A DNA stretch of 64,000 nt from Elephas maximus indicus (lineage: Eukaryota > Chordata > Mammalia > Proboscidea > Elephantidae), in contig NC_064838.1 in the NCBI RefSeq assembly GCF_024166365.1, positions 3,303,501-3,367,500 on the forward strand. The letters run 5' to 3'. How positions within the stretch are numbered: position 1 is the stretch's first letter; the number at the start of each line of letters is the position of its first letter. Under the pieces are notes generated by a model. That model saw nothing but the letters and a program-made list of their open reading frames with translations. It ran no database searches and was not told where the DNA came from. This document shows, piece after piece, positions 24,020 to 36,317 of the stretch. The position numbers and the translations under genes are program-made.

Positions 24020-24182
24020 TACCGAAAACCCATTGCTGTTGAGTCAATTCCTATTCATAGTGACCCTACAGGACAGAGTAGAACAGCCCCATAGAGTTTC
24101 TAAGGAGCACCTGGTGGATTCAAACCACCAATCTTTCGGTTAGCAGCTGTAGCACTTAACCACTAAACCACCAGGGTTTCCA
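24020..24182 (-). mobile_element. AfroSINE in L1-B ORF2
   Basis: Minus strand, from 'aaaacccattgctgttgagt' to 'taaaccaccagggtttcc' (+). It interrupts the ORF2 spacer between endonuclease and RT. Confidence 0.9.
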
Positions 24183-25628
24183 AAACAGGAAAACAAAAGA
24201 AACAATCAACAAAACCAAAAGTTGATTCTTTGAAAGGATCAACAAAATCGACAACCCACTGGCCAAACTGACAAAAGAAAAACGGGAAAGGACACAAATA
24301 ACGCAAATAAGAAATGAAATGGGGGACATTACACAGACCCAACTGGAATAAAAAGGATCATAACAGAGTAGTATGAGAAACTATACTCCAGAAAAGTTGA
24401 AAATCTAGAGGAAATGGACAAGTTTCTAGAAACACACTACCTACCCAAACTAACACAAAATGATTTTGAAAATCTGAACAGACCCATAACAAGAGAAGAG
24501 ATTGAAAAGGTAATAAAAAAACTTCCAACAAAAAAAAGCCCTGGCCCAGATGGCCTCACTGGAGAATTCTACCAAACATTCAGAGAAGAGTTTATACCAG
24601 TACTACTCGAACTATTTCAGAACACAGAAAAGGAAGTGATACTTCTGAGTTCATTCTATGAAGCCAGAATAACCCTGATACCAAGATCAGGCAAAGACAC
24701 CACAAAAAAAGAAAATTACAGACCAATGTCTGTCATGAATATAGATGCAAAAATTCTCAACAAAATTTCAGCCAATAGAATTCAACAACATATTAAAAAA
24801 AATAACACACCACGACCAAGTAAGATTCATACCAGGTATGCGAGATTTATTCAGCATTAGATAATCAATCACCATAATCCACCACAAAATAAAAGAATCA
24901 CACGATCATCTCAATCGACAAAGAAACAGCATTCGACAAAGTCCAACACCCATTCCTCATAAAAACTCTCAATAAAATAGATATATAAGGGAAATTCCTC
25001 AACATAATAAAGGACATCAATACAAAACCAACAGCAACATCATTCCTAATGGAGAGAGGCTGAAAACATTGCCCTTCAGAACACGAACAAGACAAGGATG
25101 CCCTTTATCACCACTCCTATTTAACATTGTGCTGGAAGACCTAGGGAGAGCAGTAAGGAGAGAAAAAGAAATAAAGGGCATCCAAGTTGTTAAGAAGTAA
25201 GACTGTCACTATTTGTGGATGATATGATACTAAGAAAACCTAAAAGACTCCATGAGAAAACTACTGGAACTAATAGAAAGATTCAGCAGAGTAGCAGGAT
25301 ACAAGATAAACATATAACAATCAGTTGGATTCCTATACACCAATAAAGAGAACGACGAAAAGGAAATCAGGAAAACAATACCATTTATAATAGCCCCTAA
25401 AAAAGTAAAATACTTAGGAATAAATCTAACCAGGATGTAAAAGACCTATACAAAGAAAACTACAAAGTACTACCGAAAGAAACCAAAAGAGTTCTACATA
25501 AATGGAAAAACATACCCTGCTCATGGATAAGTAGGCTCAACATTGTGAAAATGACAATTCTACTCAAAGCGATTTACAAATACAATGCAATCCTGATCCA
25601 AATACCAACAACATTCTTTAAAGAGATG

Positions 25629-25752
25629 GAAAAACTAATCATTAACTTTATGTGGAAAGGGAGGAAGCCCCGGATAAGTAAAGCACTATTGAAAAACTAA
25701 TCATTAACTTTATGTGGAAAGGGAGGAAGCCCCGGATAAGTAAAGCACTATT
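25629..25752 (+). repeat. Perfect 62-bp tandem duplication within L1-B ORF2
   Basis: 25629-25690 and 25691-25752 are identical, each beginning 'gaaaaactaatcattaactt' and ending 'aaagcactatt'. 62 is not a multiple of three, so it shifts the ORF2 frame. The absence of any mismatch points to a recent event or to an assembly artefact. Confidence 0.95.
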
Positions 25753-26439
25753 GAAGAAGAAGAATAAAGTAAGGGGACTTGCACTACCTGACCCCAGAAC
25801 CCACTATATATCTACAGTAGTCAAAATAGCTTGGCACTCGTACAACGACGGATACACTGACCAATGGAAAAGAACTGAGAGCCCAGATGTAAACCCATCC
25901 ACCTAGCATCACCTGATCTTTGACAAGGGCCCGAAGTCCATCAAATGGGGGAAAAGACAGCCTTTTTAACAAATGGTGCTGGCAAAACTGGATGTCAATC
26001 TGCAAAAAAATAAATCAGGACCCATACCTCACACCACACATAAAAACTAATTCAAAATGGATCAAAGACCTAAATATAAAGCCAAAAACTATAAAGATCC
26101 TAGAAGAAAAAATAGAATCAATACTAGATGTCCTAATACATGGAATTAACAGACTAACAACACATAAACCCCAGAAGACAAGCTAGATAACTGGAACCTT
26201 CTAAAACTGAAACACTTATGCTCAACAAAAGGCTTCACTAGGAGTAAAAAGAGACCTACAGACTGGGAAAAAAATTTTGGCTATTACAGATCAGACAAAG
26301 GTTTAGTCTCTAAAACCCATTGGAAAATCCAACACCTCTACAACAAAAATAATCCAATTAAAAATGGGAAAAAGAACTGGACACTTCCCAAAGAAGACAT
26401 TCAAGTGGCTGACACATGAGGAAATGCTCGCGATCACTA

Positions 26440-26592
26440 GCCGTTACCCATTGCCATGAGTGGATTCCGACTCATAGCAACCCTATAGGACCGAGTAAAA
26501 CTGCCCCATACAGTTTCAAAGGAGCGCCTGGTGGATTTGAACTGCTGACCTTTGGGTAGCAGCCAAACTCTTAACCACTACACCACCATAGC
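26440..26592 (-). mobile_element. AfroSINE in L1-B ORF2
   Basis: Minus strand, from 'ttacccattgccatgagtgg' to 'ttaaccactacaccaccat' (+). Confidence 0.9.
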
Positions 26593-27298
26593 TATTAGAG
26601 AAATGCAAATCAAATCCACAACGAGATAATGTCTGACCCCGGCATTACTGTCAGGAATAAAAAAAAAAACAGAAAATAACAAATGTTGGAGAGGCTGTGG
26701 GGAGACTGAGCTCTTACGCACTGCTGGTGGGAATGCAAAACGATACAATCATTTTGGAAAATGACATGACGCTTCCTTAGAAAGCTAGAAATAGAAATAC
26801 CATGTGATCCAGCAATCCTACTCCTAGGAATACATCCTAGAGAAATAAGAGTCGTCGCACAAATAGACACATGCACACCCATGTTCATCGCAGCATTGTT
26901 CACAATAGCAAAAAGAAGCAACCTAGAGGCCCATCAACAGATGAATGGATGAACAAACTACGGTACATGCACACAATGGAGTATTACACAACGATTAAGA
27001 AAAACGATGAAACTTTGAAGCATCTCACAACGTGGATGAATCTGGAGGGCATTATGCTGAGTGAAATAAGTCAATCATAAAAGGACAAATATTGTATGAG
27101 ACCACTACTATAAAAATTCATGAAAATGTTTACACACAAAAAGAAACAATTTTTGATGGTTACGAGGAGGGGAGAGGTGGGGATGGTAAAATACTAAACA
27201 GGCAATAGATAAGTGGTAATTTTGGTGAAGGTAAGACAGTACACAATACTGGGGAAGCTGGCATTACTTGAACAAGGTAAGGTCATGGAAGCTCCATA

Positions 27299-27451
27299 AC
27301 CCGTTGCCATCGAGTCGATTCTGACTTATAGCGACCCTATAAGACAGAGTAGAACTGCCCCACAGAGTTTCCAAGGAGCGCCTGGTGGGTTTGAACTGCT
27401 GACCCTTTGGTTAGCAGCCATAGCACTTAACCACTATGCCACCAGGGTTTC
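27299..27451 (-). mobile_element. AfroSINE in L1-B 3'UTR with 13-bp target duplication
   Basis: Minus-strand SINE flanked by identical 'tggaagctccata' at 27286-27298 and 27452-27464. The intact duplication shows a clean, fairly young insertion. Confidence 0.95.
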
Positions 27452-28203
27452 TGGAAGCTCCATAGACACATGCAAACTCCCTGAGGGATGGAATTGCCGG
27501 GCTGGGGGCTCTGGGGACCATGGTCTCTGGGAACACCTAGCTCAACTGGCATAATAGAGTTTATAAAGAAAATGTTCTACATTCTACTTTGGTAAGTAGC
27601 GTCTCGGGTCTTAAAATCCTGTGAGTGGCCATCTAAGATATTCTACTGGTCTCACCCCTTTGGGAGCAAAAGAGGATGAAGAAAACTAAAGACACATGGG
27701 AAAGATTAGTCCAAAGAACTAATGGATCACAACTACCACAGTCTCCACCAGTCTGAGTCCAGTACAAATAGATGGTGCCTGGCTACCACCACTGACTGCT
27801 CTGACAGGGATCAAAATAGGGGGTCCAGGACAGCTGGAGAAAAATGTAGAACAAATTCCAACTCACAAAAAAAGACCAGACTTACTGGCCTGACAGAGAC
27901 CGGGAAACCCCCAAGAGTATGGCCCCCAGACACCCTTTTAGCTCAGTAATGAAGTCACTCCTTAGGTTCACCCTTCAAGCAAAGATTAGACAGACCCATA
28001 AAACAAAAACAAGACTAAAGGGGCACAGCAGCTCATGGGCAAGGACTGAAGGCAGAAGGGGATAGGAAAGTTGGTAACAAGGAACCCAAGGTTGAGAAGG
28101 CAGAGGGTTGACATGTTGTGGGGTTGTTAATCAATGTTATAAAACAATATGTGTACTAACTGTTTAATGAGAAGCTAGTTTTTTCTGTAAACCTTCCACT
28201 AAA

Positions 28204-28352
28204 AAACCAAAAACCAAACCCATTGCTGTCAAGTCGATTCTGACTCATAGCGATCCTACAGGACAGAGTTTCCAAGGAGCACCTGGTGGATTTGAACTGT
28301 CAACCTTTGGTTAGCAGCCATAGCTCTTAACCACTACACCACCAGGGTTTCC
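28204..28352 (-). mobile_element. AfroSINE near the L1-B 3' end
   Basis: Minus strand, 'aaacccattgctgtcaagtc' to 'ctacaccaccagggtttcc' (+). The L1 3' end 'taaagttcaattaaaaaa' resumes after it. Confidence 0.9.
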
Positions 28353-28407
28353 CTTCATCTAAAGTTCAATTAAAAAAAAATGATGTTGGCTGTTGGTTTT
28401 GTATAAC

Positions 28408-28496
28408 CCACTGCCGTCGAGTCGATTCCGACTCATAGCGACCCTATAGGACAGAGTAGAACTGCCCTGTAGAGTTTCCAAGGAGCACCTGGCAGA
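28408..28496 (-). mobile_element. AfroSINE, head-truncated, in L1-A
   Basis: Minus strand, starting 'taacccactgccgtcgagtc' (+). It stops at 'aggagcacctggc' before the tRNA-like head. L1-A ORF2 antisense resumes at 'agatgccctttattatgttg'. Confidence 0.85.
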
Positions 28497-31400
28497 TGCC
28501 CTTTATTATGTTGAGGAATTTCCCTTCTGTACTTATTTTATTGAGAGTTTTTATCAGCAATGGATGTTGAACTTTATTGAATGCCTTTTCTGGGTCAATT
28601 GATATGATCATGTGATTCTTTTGTTTTATTTATGTGGTGGATTACGTTGACTGATTTTCCTTGCATACCTGATATGAATCCCACTTGGTTGGGGTGTATT
28701 CTTCCTTTGATATGATACTGAATTCTACTGGCTAGAATTTTGTTGAGAATTTTTGCATCTATGTTCATGAGAGATACTGGTCTGTAATTTTCTTTTTTTC
28801 TGGTGTTTTTGCCTGGTTTTGGTACCAGGGTTATGCTGGCTTCATAGAATGATTTTGGAAGTATTGCTTCCTTTTCTATGTTCTGAAATAGTTTGAGTAG
28901 TACTGGTGTAAGCTCTCCTCTGAATGTTTGGTAGTATTCTCCATTGAAGCCATCCGGGCCAGGGCTTTTTTGGGGAGTTATTTTTTTAATTACCTGTTTA
29001 ACCTCTTCTGTTATAGGTCTGTTCAGATTTTTTACCTCAGTTTGTTTTAGTTTAGGTAGGTAGCCTGTTCCTAGAAATTTGCCCGTTTCCTCTAGGTTTT
29101 CAAGTTTATCCGAGTATAGTTTCTCACAGAGCTGTTGTGATCCTTTTTATTTCCGTTGGGCCTGTTGTCACGTTCCCCTTTTGGTTTCTTATTTGGATTA
29201 TTTGCGTTTTCTCTTGTCAATTTGGCCAATGGTATGTTGATGTAGTTGATCCTTTCAAAGAACCAACTTTTGGTTTTGTTGTTTCTATTCTCTATTTCAT
29301 TTATTTCTGCTCTAATCTTTATTGTTTCCTTTCTTCTGGTGGCTGTGGGCTTCTTTTGCTGTTCTCTATTTGTTCAAGTTGTGTAGCTAATGTTTTGACT
29401 CTATCCTTTTCTTCTTTTTTGATGTGTGCATCTATGGCTATAAATTGACCTCTGAGCACTGGCTTTGCTCTACCTCTGAGGTTTTGGTATGATGTGTTTT
29501 CATTCTCATTTGAATGTAGGAATTGTTTTATTCCATCTCCGATTTCTCCTATTACCCAGTGGTTTTTAAGCAAGTTGTTATTCAGTTTCCATTTATTTGA
29601 GTTTTTTTCCTTGCACTTTCTGTTATTAATTTCTACATTTATGGTGTTGTGATCAGAACAGATGCTTCACATTATCTCAATGTTATATTTTTGTTGAGGG
29701 TTGCTTTGTGGCCTAAGAAGTGGTCTATTCTGGAAGAGTATTCAATGTGCGTTGGAAAAGATTGTGTACTTGGGTGCTGCTGGGCGGAGTGTTCTATATG
29801 TGTATGTGGCCAAGTTGGTTGATTCTGTCCGTTAGATCTTTTGTATCTTTGTTGAGTTTCTTTCTAGATGTTCTGTCCTTTACTGAGGAGTCTCCTACTA
29901 TTATTGTGGAATTGTCAATTTCTCTTTTCAGTGCTGTTAGAACTTTTTAAAATGTATTTTGGAGCCTTGTCATTGGGTGTGTAGGTATTATTTTGGTTAT
30001 GTCCTCATGGTGGATTGTCCCTTTGATCATTACATATTGCCCTTCTTTGTCTTTTATGTTGGATTTTGTTTTAAAGTGTATTTTTATCTGAGATTAGTAT
30101 TACTCCTCCTGCTCTTTTTTGGTTGTTCTTTGCTTGGTATATTTTTTCCATCCTTTGATTTTTTAATACATTTATGTCTTTATTTCTAAGGTGTGTCTTC
30201 TGTAGACTGTATACTGTCTTATTTTATTGTCCATTCTGTCATTCTGTCTCTTTGGGCGTGCATTTAAGCCATTTACGTTCAGTGTGATTATTGATAGGTG
30301 TGAGCTTATTGCTATCATTTTGTAGTGCTTTTTTTGTGATGCTGATTTTTCTTTGTTCCTTTTATTTTGCTGTGCTAAATTCCTTGTTCGTCCATTTTTT
30401 TGTTTCTTTTGTTTATGTAGATTTTGTGTTTACTGAGACTTTGTTTTTCTTCTCTATTTTGATGAGTAAATTTGTTAACTTTCTTTGTAGTTACCTTGAA
30501 ATTTACCCCACCTTCCTAAGTTTAAACTAGCCTTTTATTATTTTATAATGCCTTGACTTCCTCTCCCTTTGAAAATCCTGTACTTATGCCATTTATTCCC
30601 TCATTTACTGTTCTGAGATTGTTGTCATTTACAGATTGAACTTTCTGGCTCCCTGCTGTAAACTTTTTAGTTTTGTTTTATCCTTGAGAGTTCATAATCT
30701 AGGTTGGTATCTGGCTGATGCTGTCTTATGTGCTAGTTTCAGGTCCTTGTCTGATGCTGTTGGTCTCTAACCAAAGGGCTTCCTTGTATAATTTTTGTAA
30801 GTTTGGTTTGGTTTTTACATTTTCCTTAATTTCTGTTTATCTGTAAATGCCCTAATTTCATCATCATATTTGAGTAAGAGTTTTGCAGGATGTGTTTTTT
30901 TTGGGGGGATTATTCCTGGTTGGCAGTTGTTTTCTTTCAAGTTTTTATATACGTCATCCCATTGCCTTCCTGCCTGCATGGTTTCTGCCGGGTAATCAGA
31001 ACTTGGTCTTATTGTTTCCCCTTTGTATGACTTTTCCTTTTTCTTGAGTTGCTCTCAGGATTCTTTGTCTTTGGTTTTAGTGAGTGTGATTATCATACGT
31101 CTTGGTGTTTTCCTTTTGGGGTCTATCCTATATGGGGTTCATAGAGCTTCTTGTATGGTCAGCTTTTCGTCTTTCATGATATTAGGTAAGTTTTCTGTCA
31201 GCAAATCTTCAATGATCCTCTTGTGTTTTCCAGTTTCTCTCCATGTTCTGGAATTCTGATCACATGCAAACTTTAGCTTTTGATTGTATCCCACACTGTT
31301 CTCAAGGTGTCTTCAGTTTCCTCCATTCTTTTGTCTGATTTTTCCTCAAACAAAGTGCTATGCAAGGATTTGTCTTCAATTGCCATCCTGCCTTTCATTG

Positions 31401-32029
31401 TTTCAAATTTGCTTGTAAAACCTTCTGCTACACTGTCCATTTCTGAAATCTCGTTGTTTATCTTTTGGATTTCTAATTGCTATTTTTGTATGATTTCTAG
31501 CTGTTTATTTATTTTGACATTTTGTTTCTGTATTACTTTCCTGAATTATTCCATTGTTTTGTCTGTCTTTTCCATGATTTGGCTGTATTTCCCATGAATT
31601 TGTCTATTTTTTCCTTATTTTTGTTTGCATTTCCCTTTATCTGATACAGAACCCTGAACATTAGGGCTCTGAATTCCCTGTCAGGTTGTTCAAGTGCCTT
31701 TTCTTCTATCAGAAGGTCATCTGGTGTTTTATTTTGGTTGTTTCTGGGTCCATCCTCTCCTTTTTTTTTTAAATATGTTTTGATATTGTCTGCTGTTTCT
31801 GGGACATTTGGCAATTATTTTCTTCATTTACTGATTGTAGATTTGATTGCTTCATCTTGCTTTTTTGTTTTATTTGGTAATGCCTGGGCAGGTAGGCTGG
31901 GTGTGTTTTGTTCCTTGCTTGCCTTAGGCACAATACTTCTCAACACCTTGTCCAAGTGGGCAGGGCTGGTCACTCAGCTATGGTGTATCAGAGTGGGTCA
32001 GTCAGTGGTGGAGGGGTTTGCAGCACAAA

Positions 32030-33080
32030 TTTTGAGCAACAGGGTGGGGCTGAGGGGCAGTGCAGGGCAGGGCCTGGCAAACCATGTCGGTACTGCTTAG
32101 GGGTATGGCATTTGGTGCACGGTGCAGATAGGCAGGAGGGAAAGGAAAGGATGTAATGTGCAGAGCTAAGTGGGTGTGTGAAAGAAGAGAAAGAAGAGAG
32201 AGCAAGAAAAGCAAAAAAAAAAAAAAAAAACCCCAAAATTAGGTAAAATGAATAAAGAAAAAAGTAAATAATATGGTGATGCAATAGGATTCAACAGGTG
32301 GGATAGGGGCAGACCTAGCAAGTTTGCGTGCTGGTGGCTCTCTGGAGAAATGGTGTGGTTTGGCCTGCTGAGAAGGGGAATGGGTGGTGCACAGGGCTAA
32401 GTGGGTGGGAGAAAGGAAAGGAATGAGGGGAAAGAGAGAGAAGAAACCAATAGTCAATGAGACAAATAAAAATAAACAAATAAAAACAACACAAAAAACA
32501 AAATATGGTGGTGGAGAGCTGGCCATCGGGGATGGGGTGTAATTGGGGCAGTGGTGAGCTGATGTCTCTCTCCGCAGGTTACATGGCATAGCCTGTCAGA
32601 AAGGGGTAGAGGCAGCATAGGGCCTAGGTGGGAGCAAGAAAGGAAAGAAAGGGAGAGGGTGAGAAGAAACAATGACAACAACAACAAATAAATAAATAAA
32701 ATGGTGCTGAGGGAGTTTGGTGACGGTAGTGGATACAGGGGAGACCGTGCACAGTGCCTCTCCAACTGAGCTGTTCACCATAGCCCCTTCAGAAATGTAG
32801 GGGTGGTGCACAGGGCTGGGTGGGCAGGAGAAAGGAAATGAAGGAAATAAGACAGAAAGAAGAAACAAAAAAAGAACAACAACAACAAAAGGACAAAGCA
32901 AAGAAACCAAAAAATCACAGCACATCAAAAAGGGGAGTGGATGGCACACAGGGATAGTTGGGTGGGAGAAAGGAAAGGAAGGATGGGAAAGAGAGAGAAG
33001 CAACAAAAAAAGCCAAAAATAAATAAATAAATAAAACCCAAATATCAAAAAATAAATAAACAAAAAAATGGTGCTGAAGG
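32030..33080 (-). repeat. L1-A 5'UTR tandem units
   Basis: On the + strand, a 'gggagaaaggaaagg'-type block recurs near 32175, 32409, 32634, 32828 and 32967. Most copies are followed by A-rich '(aaat)n' and 'aaatggtgctgaggg'-type sequence. Spacing is about 140-235 bp. On the sense strand this is pyrimidine-rich like the L1-B array, so the two are homologous. Confidence 0.65.
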
Positions 33081-33713
33081 GGCTGGCTGGTAGGGGTGGG
33101 CTGGACCCCAGTGACATAGCCCATTGGAAAGCAGCAGAGTCATGTAGAGGGAAGAAGGGTGGGGTTGGGAAACCATGTATCCCTGGTTACTGGGTGCTCT
33201 GTCTCCTTCTGGGAGCTCTGTGGAGTTACCTTCCTGTACTCCCTGTCCAAAGTCCTTGGTGGCTGAGGTCCAAGATGGCGAATTTGGGTGACAGTAAGCT
33301 AGTATCTTTCAGTGGAGCAAGTATGGCCCATTGAAAAGTGCCGGAGGCCTTGTATAGGGAAGAAAGGTGGGGGGTGGGAAAGTGTGTATTCCTGGTTACC
33401 ATGTGCTCTGTCTCCTGTTGGGAGCTCTGTGAAATTGCTTTCTCGTACTCCCTTTCCTCATTCTTTGCTGGCTGTAGTCCAAGATGGCGAATCCAGCCAC
33501 GTTAGCTAGTAGGGGACCTCCACGCCATAGCTCTCCTCATTCTCTGTTCTCTGTCAGTTTCTTATTCCATCTGGTGCGTGAGGGAGTTCTTTATTCCTCT
33601 ATTTGGTGCTTAGGGTTCCAGGGTTGATGTTTGTATCTGTTTTACTTAGTTTTTCGGGGCTTTGCTGCAGAGTGACAGCATGGTGCTTCTGTCTATAGTG
33701 CCGTGCTGGCTCT

Positions 33714-35033
33714 GCCTCTCCATTTTGGTCTTTTCTCTCTTTCCTGTCTTTGTAGTGACCTCTTGCTTTCTTCATGTATGATGTCCTTGATGTCATTCCA
33801 CAACTTGTCTGGTCTTCAGTCATTGGTATTCAACACATCAAACCTATCCTTGAGATGGTCTCTAAATTCAGGTGGGACATACTCAAGGTTGTACTTTGAC
33901 TCTTGTGGACTTGTTCTAATTTTCTTCAACTTGAACTTGCATAGGAGCAATTGATGGCGTGTTCCATAGTCGGCCTCTGGCCTTGTTCTGACTGATGATA
34001 CTGAGCTTCTCCAATGTCTCTTTCCACAGATGTAGTCCATTTGATTCCTGTGTATTCCATCTGGCAAAGTCCACATGTATAGTTGCTGATTATGTTGTAC
34101 AAAGATACTTGCAAGGAAGAAGTCGTTGGTCTTGCAAAATTCTATCATGCAATCTCTAGTGTTGTTTCTATCACCAAGGCCATATTTTCCAGTTACTGAT
34201 CCTTTTTATTTCCAACTTTTGCATTCCAATCTCCAGTAATTAGCAATGCATCTTGACTGCATGTTTGATCAATTTCAGACTGAAGAATTGTTAAAAATCT
34301 TCAGTTTCTTCATCTTTGGCCTTAGTGGTTAGGGTGTAAATTTGAATAATGGTCATATCAACTGGTCTTCCTTGTAGGTGTATGGATATTATCCTATCAC
34401 TGACAGCATTGTACTTTAGGATAAATCTTGAAATGTTCTTTTTGATGATGAATGCGACACCATTCCTCTTCAACTTGTCATTCCTGGCATAGTAGACCAT
34501 AAGAGTGCCTTATTTAAAATGGCCAATACCAGTCTATTTCAGCTCACTGATGCCTAGGATATTGATATTTATGTGTTCCATTTCATTTTTGATGATTTCC
34601 AATTTTCCTAGATTTATACTTCATACATTACACATTCCTATTATTAATGGATATTTGCAGCTATTTCTTCTCATTTTGAGTCATGCCACATCAGCAGATG
34701 CAGGTCCTGAAAGCTTGACTCCATCCATATCATTAAGGTCTATTCTACTTTGAGGAGGCAGCTCTTCCCCCATCATATTTTGAGTGTCTTCCAAATTGAG
34801 GGGCTCATCTTCCGGCATTATGTCAGACGATGTTTTGTCACTATTCATAAAGTTTTCACTGGCCAATTTTTTCAGAAGAAGGCTGCCAGGTCCTTCTTCC
34901 ACTGAAACCTGTCCACAAAGGGTGGCCCTAGTAGTATTTGAAATACTGGTGTCAAAGCTTCCAGTATCACAGCAACACACAAGCCACCACAGTACAACAA
35001 ACTGATAGACATGTGGTGGCTTCTGTCTAGTCC
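33714..35033 (-). mobile_element. RTE-type LINE, 5' half (endonuclease), dead
   Basis: The minus strand encodes an RTE apurinic-type endonuclease in fragments. 34291-34500 has 'YYARNDKLKRNGVAFIIKKN'. 33816-34148 has 'FCKTNDFF', 'LPDGIHRNQMDYICGKRHW' and 'GTRHQLLLCKFKLKKI'. In the family as I know it the last motif reads G-T-D-H-Q, so a catalytic Asp appears to be replaced. The 5' leader at about 34870-35033 ends in 'gacatgtggtgg'. Its 3' edge is contiguous in the family with 17032, so this and 15150-17032 are one element split by L1-A. Confidence 0.85.
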
Positions 35034-35084
35034 ACAGAAAACAAGAAAAAACTCCCAGGGTGCCCAATCCCCTCTAACACTTGG

Positions 35085-35830
35085 TACAGTGTGCAAAGAA
35101 ATATGTACAAGGACATATGTTACAGCATTGTTTTAACAAGAATAAAACTATAAACAATCTTAATGACTATCAACATTAAATTGGTTAAATAAATGTAATA
35201 AGTTATAGTCAAAGGACTAACGAGAAAGTATTAAAAAGAATGAAATAGATACGTACATTCTGATATGGTAAGGCAGCCAAGATACATTGGTAAGCAAAAA
35301 TATCAAGTTGCAAAATAGATGCCAATTGTGTAGTTCATAATGTTGTTGTTGTTAGGTGCCGTCGAGTTATTTCTGACTCATAATGACAACAGAAGGAAAC
35401 ACTGCCAGGCCCTGTAGCATCCTCACAATTGTTGCTATGTTTGAGTCCATTATTGCAACCATTGTGTCAGTCCATCATTCTGCTGCTATTCATAAGGTTT
35501 TGATTGGCTAATTTTTTTCAGAAGTCATCTTCTTCCTACTCTGTCTTAGTCTGGAAGCTCAGCTGAAACTTGACCAGAGTGGGTGACCCTGCTGTATGTG
35601 AAATACTGGTGGCATAGCTTTCAGCGTCACAGCAACACGCAAGCCACCACAGTACGACAAACTGACAGACACGTGGTGGAATGCTTGTATGTGTAGAAAA
35701 CCCTGGAGGAATGGCTAGAAGCTCTTACCCATGATTACATCTAGAGAATGGATCCAGATTTTTTAAAATATGCATTATTCACTGTTTTTTAAATATACTT
35801 TAAAAAATACCTTCATTGTTTCCATATTTT
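35085..35830 (+). mobile_element. Old L1 3' fragment, split by an RTE composite
   Basis: 'ttacagcattgttttaacaa', 'aattggttaaataaatg', 'aaaaagaatgaaatagatac' and 'agaatggatccagatttttt' match the ORF2 end and 3'UTR of an old L1. The element is interrupted at about 35341-35690. Confidence 0.65.
35341..35690 (-). mobile_element. RTE head-plus-tail composite, short form
   Basis: On the minus strand the RTE leader (35680 to about 35490, antisense 'gacagacacgtggtgg') joins directly to about 140 bp of the RTE 3' end, ending in the (GTT)n-like tail at 35341. It has the same architecture as 3014-3478 but a different internal breakpoint. Confidence 0.75.
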
Positions 35831-36104
35831 CCCCCTTAGAAAGTATAGTTAAAAAACTAGCTTGAAAAGTATAAATTCAGCATCCATTTTGTAAAGCTCT
35901 TAACTCCCTTTTCTAGATGCTGATAAGGCAGTTTTTAATCAGATAATGTTTGCACTTTGGGATTGGCTTCTCACTACCAAGGCCAAACCAAGATCTACAC
36001 AGACAGAAGCAAAAGAGGATCACTTTATCTTCTTGTGCTTTTAGACGCAGAATCAGGGACGGAGTAATTCATCAGTTAGTGTTCATAAAAAATCCACGTC
36101 CACA
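35831..36104. other. Unassigned intergenic sequence
   Basis: Nothing recognised. Confidence 0.4.
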
Positions 36105-36109
36105 AGCTA

Positions 36110-36317
36110 AAATAACCCACGGTTGTCAAGTCAATTCTGACTCATAGCAACCCTATAGGACAGAGTAGAGCTGCCCCATAGGGTTTCTAAGGCGGTAATC
36201 TTTACAGAAGCAGAATGCTGCATCTTTCTCCCACAGAGTGGCTCACAGGTTTGAACCTCCAGCCTTTCTGTGGTTAGCAGCAAAGCGCTTTAACCACTGT
36301 GCGCCAGGGCTCCTATG
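36110..36317 (-). mobile_element. AfroSINE, near full length
   Basis: Minus strand. It runs from the tail ('gtcaagtcaattctgactca' on +) through 'ggtaatctttacagaagcag' to the head antisense 'taaccactgtgcgccaggg'. Confidence 0.85.

Larger units (their letters stand above)
23104..27080 (+). pseudogene. L1-B ORF2 (endonuclease/reverse transcriptase), broken
   Basis: The ATG at 23104 opens an L1 endonuclease start ('ITLNVNGLKAPIK') that hits a stop at once. 23171-23629 keeps endonuclease sequence ('SICCLQEIHLRNED', 'DDITIISIYAPN'-like, 'SRIDHILGHKA'). 24414-24860 keeps the start of the RT ('[18 protein letters not shown]', '[13 protein letters not shown]'). The RT core near 25215 still reads LFVDDM, so both catalytic Asp codons remain. 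The C-terminus ends at 27080 with 'MEYYTTIKKNDE'. A SINE (24020-24182), a second SINE (26440-26592), a 62-bp tandem duplication and multiple stops inactivate it. Confidence 0.8.
19785..28375 (+). mobile_element. L1-B, full-length plus-strand L1 nested in L1-A
   Basis: It starts at 'gaggcagagccaacatggtg', nearly the same start as L1-A's own 5' end (33713 antisense), so both are 5'-complete members of one subfamily. The order is 5'UTR to about 21700, ORF1 remnant, ORF2 remnant, then 3'UTR from 27081 to an A-rich end at about 28375. Flanking L1-A sequence 'aatgatgctgg' (about 19773) reappears as 'aatgatgttgg' after 28378, a probable target duplication. Four AfroSINEs interrupt it. With these removed it is about 8 kb. 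Confidence 0.85.
28376..33713 (-). mobile_element. L1-A, 5' part (5'UTR, ORF1, ORF2 start), antisense
   Basis: Continuation of L1-A after the L1-B insertion. ORF2 antisense runs to about 30300, with endonuclease and RT start regions. An ORF1 remnant lies on the minus strand at 31533-31814 ('PDDLLIEEKALEQPDREFR') and nearby. The 5'UTR runs from about 31830 to 33713 and includes tandem units at about 32160-33070. The 5' end 'gaggcagagccagcacggc' (minus) matches the start of L1-B. The ORFs are broken. L1-A totals about 8 kb once its inserts are removed. Confidence 0.85.
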
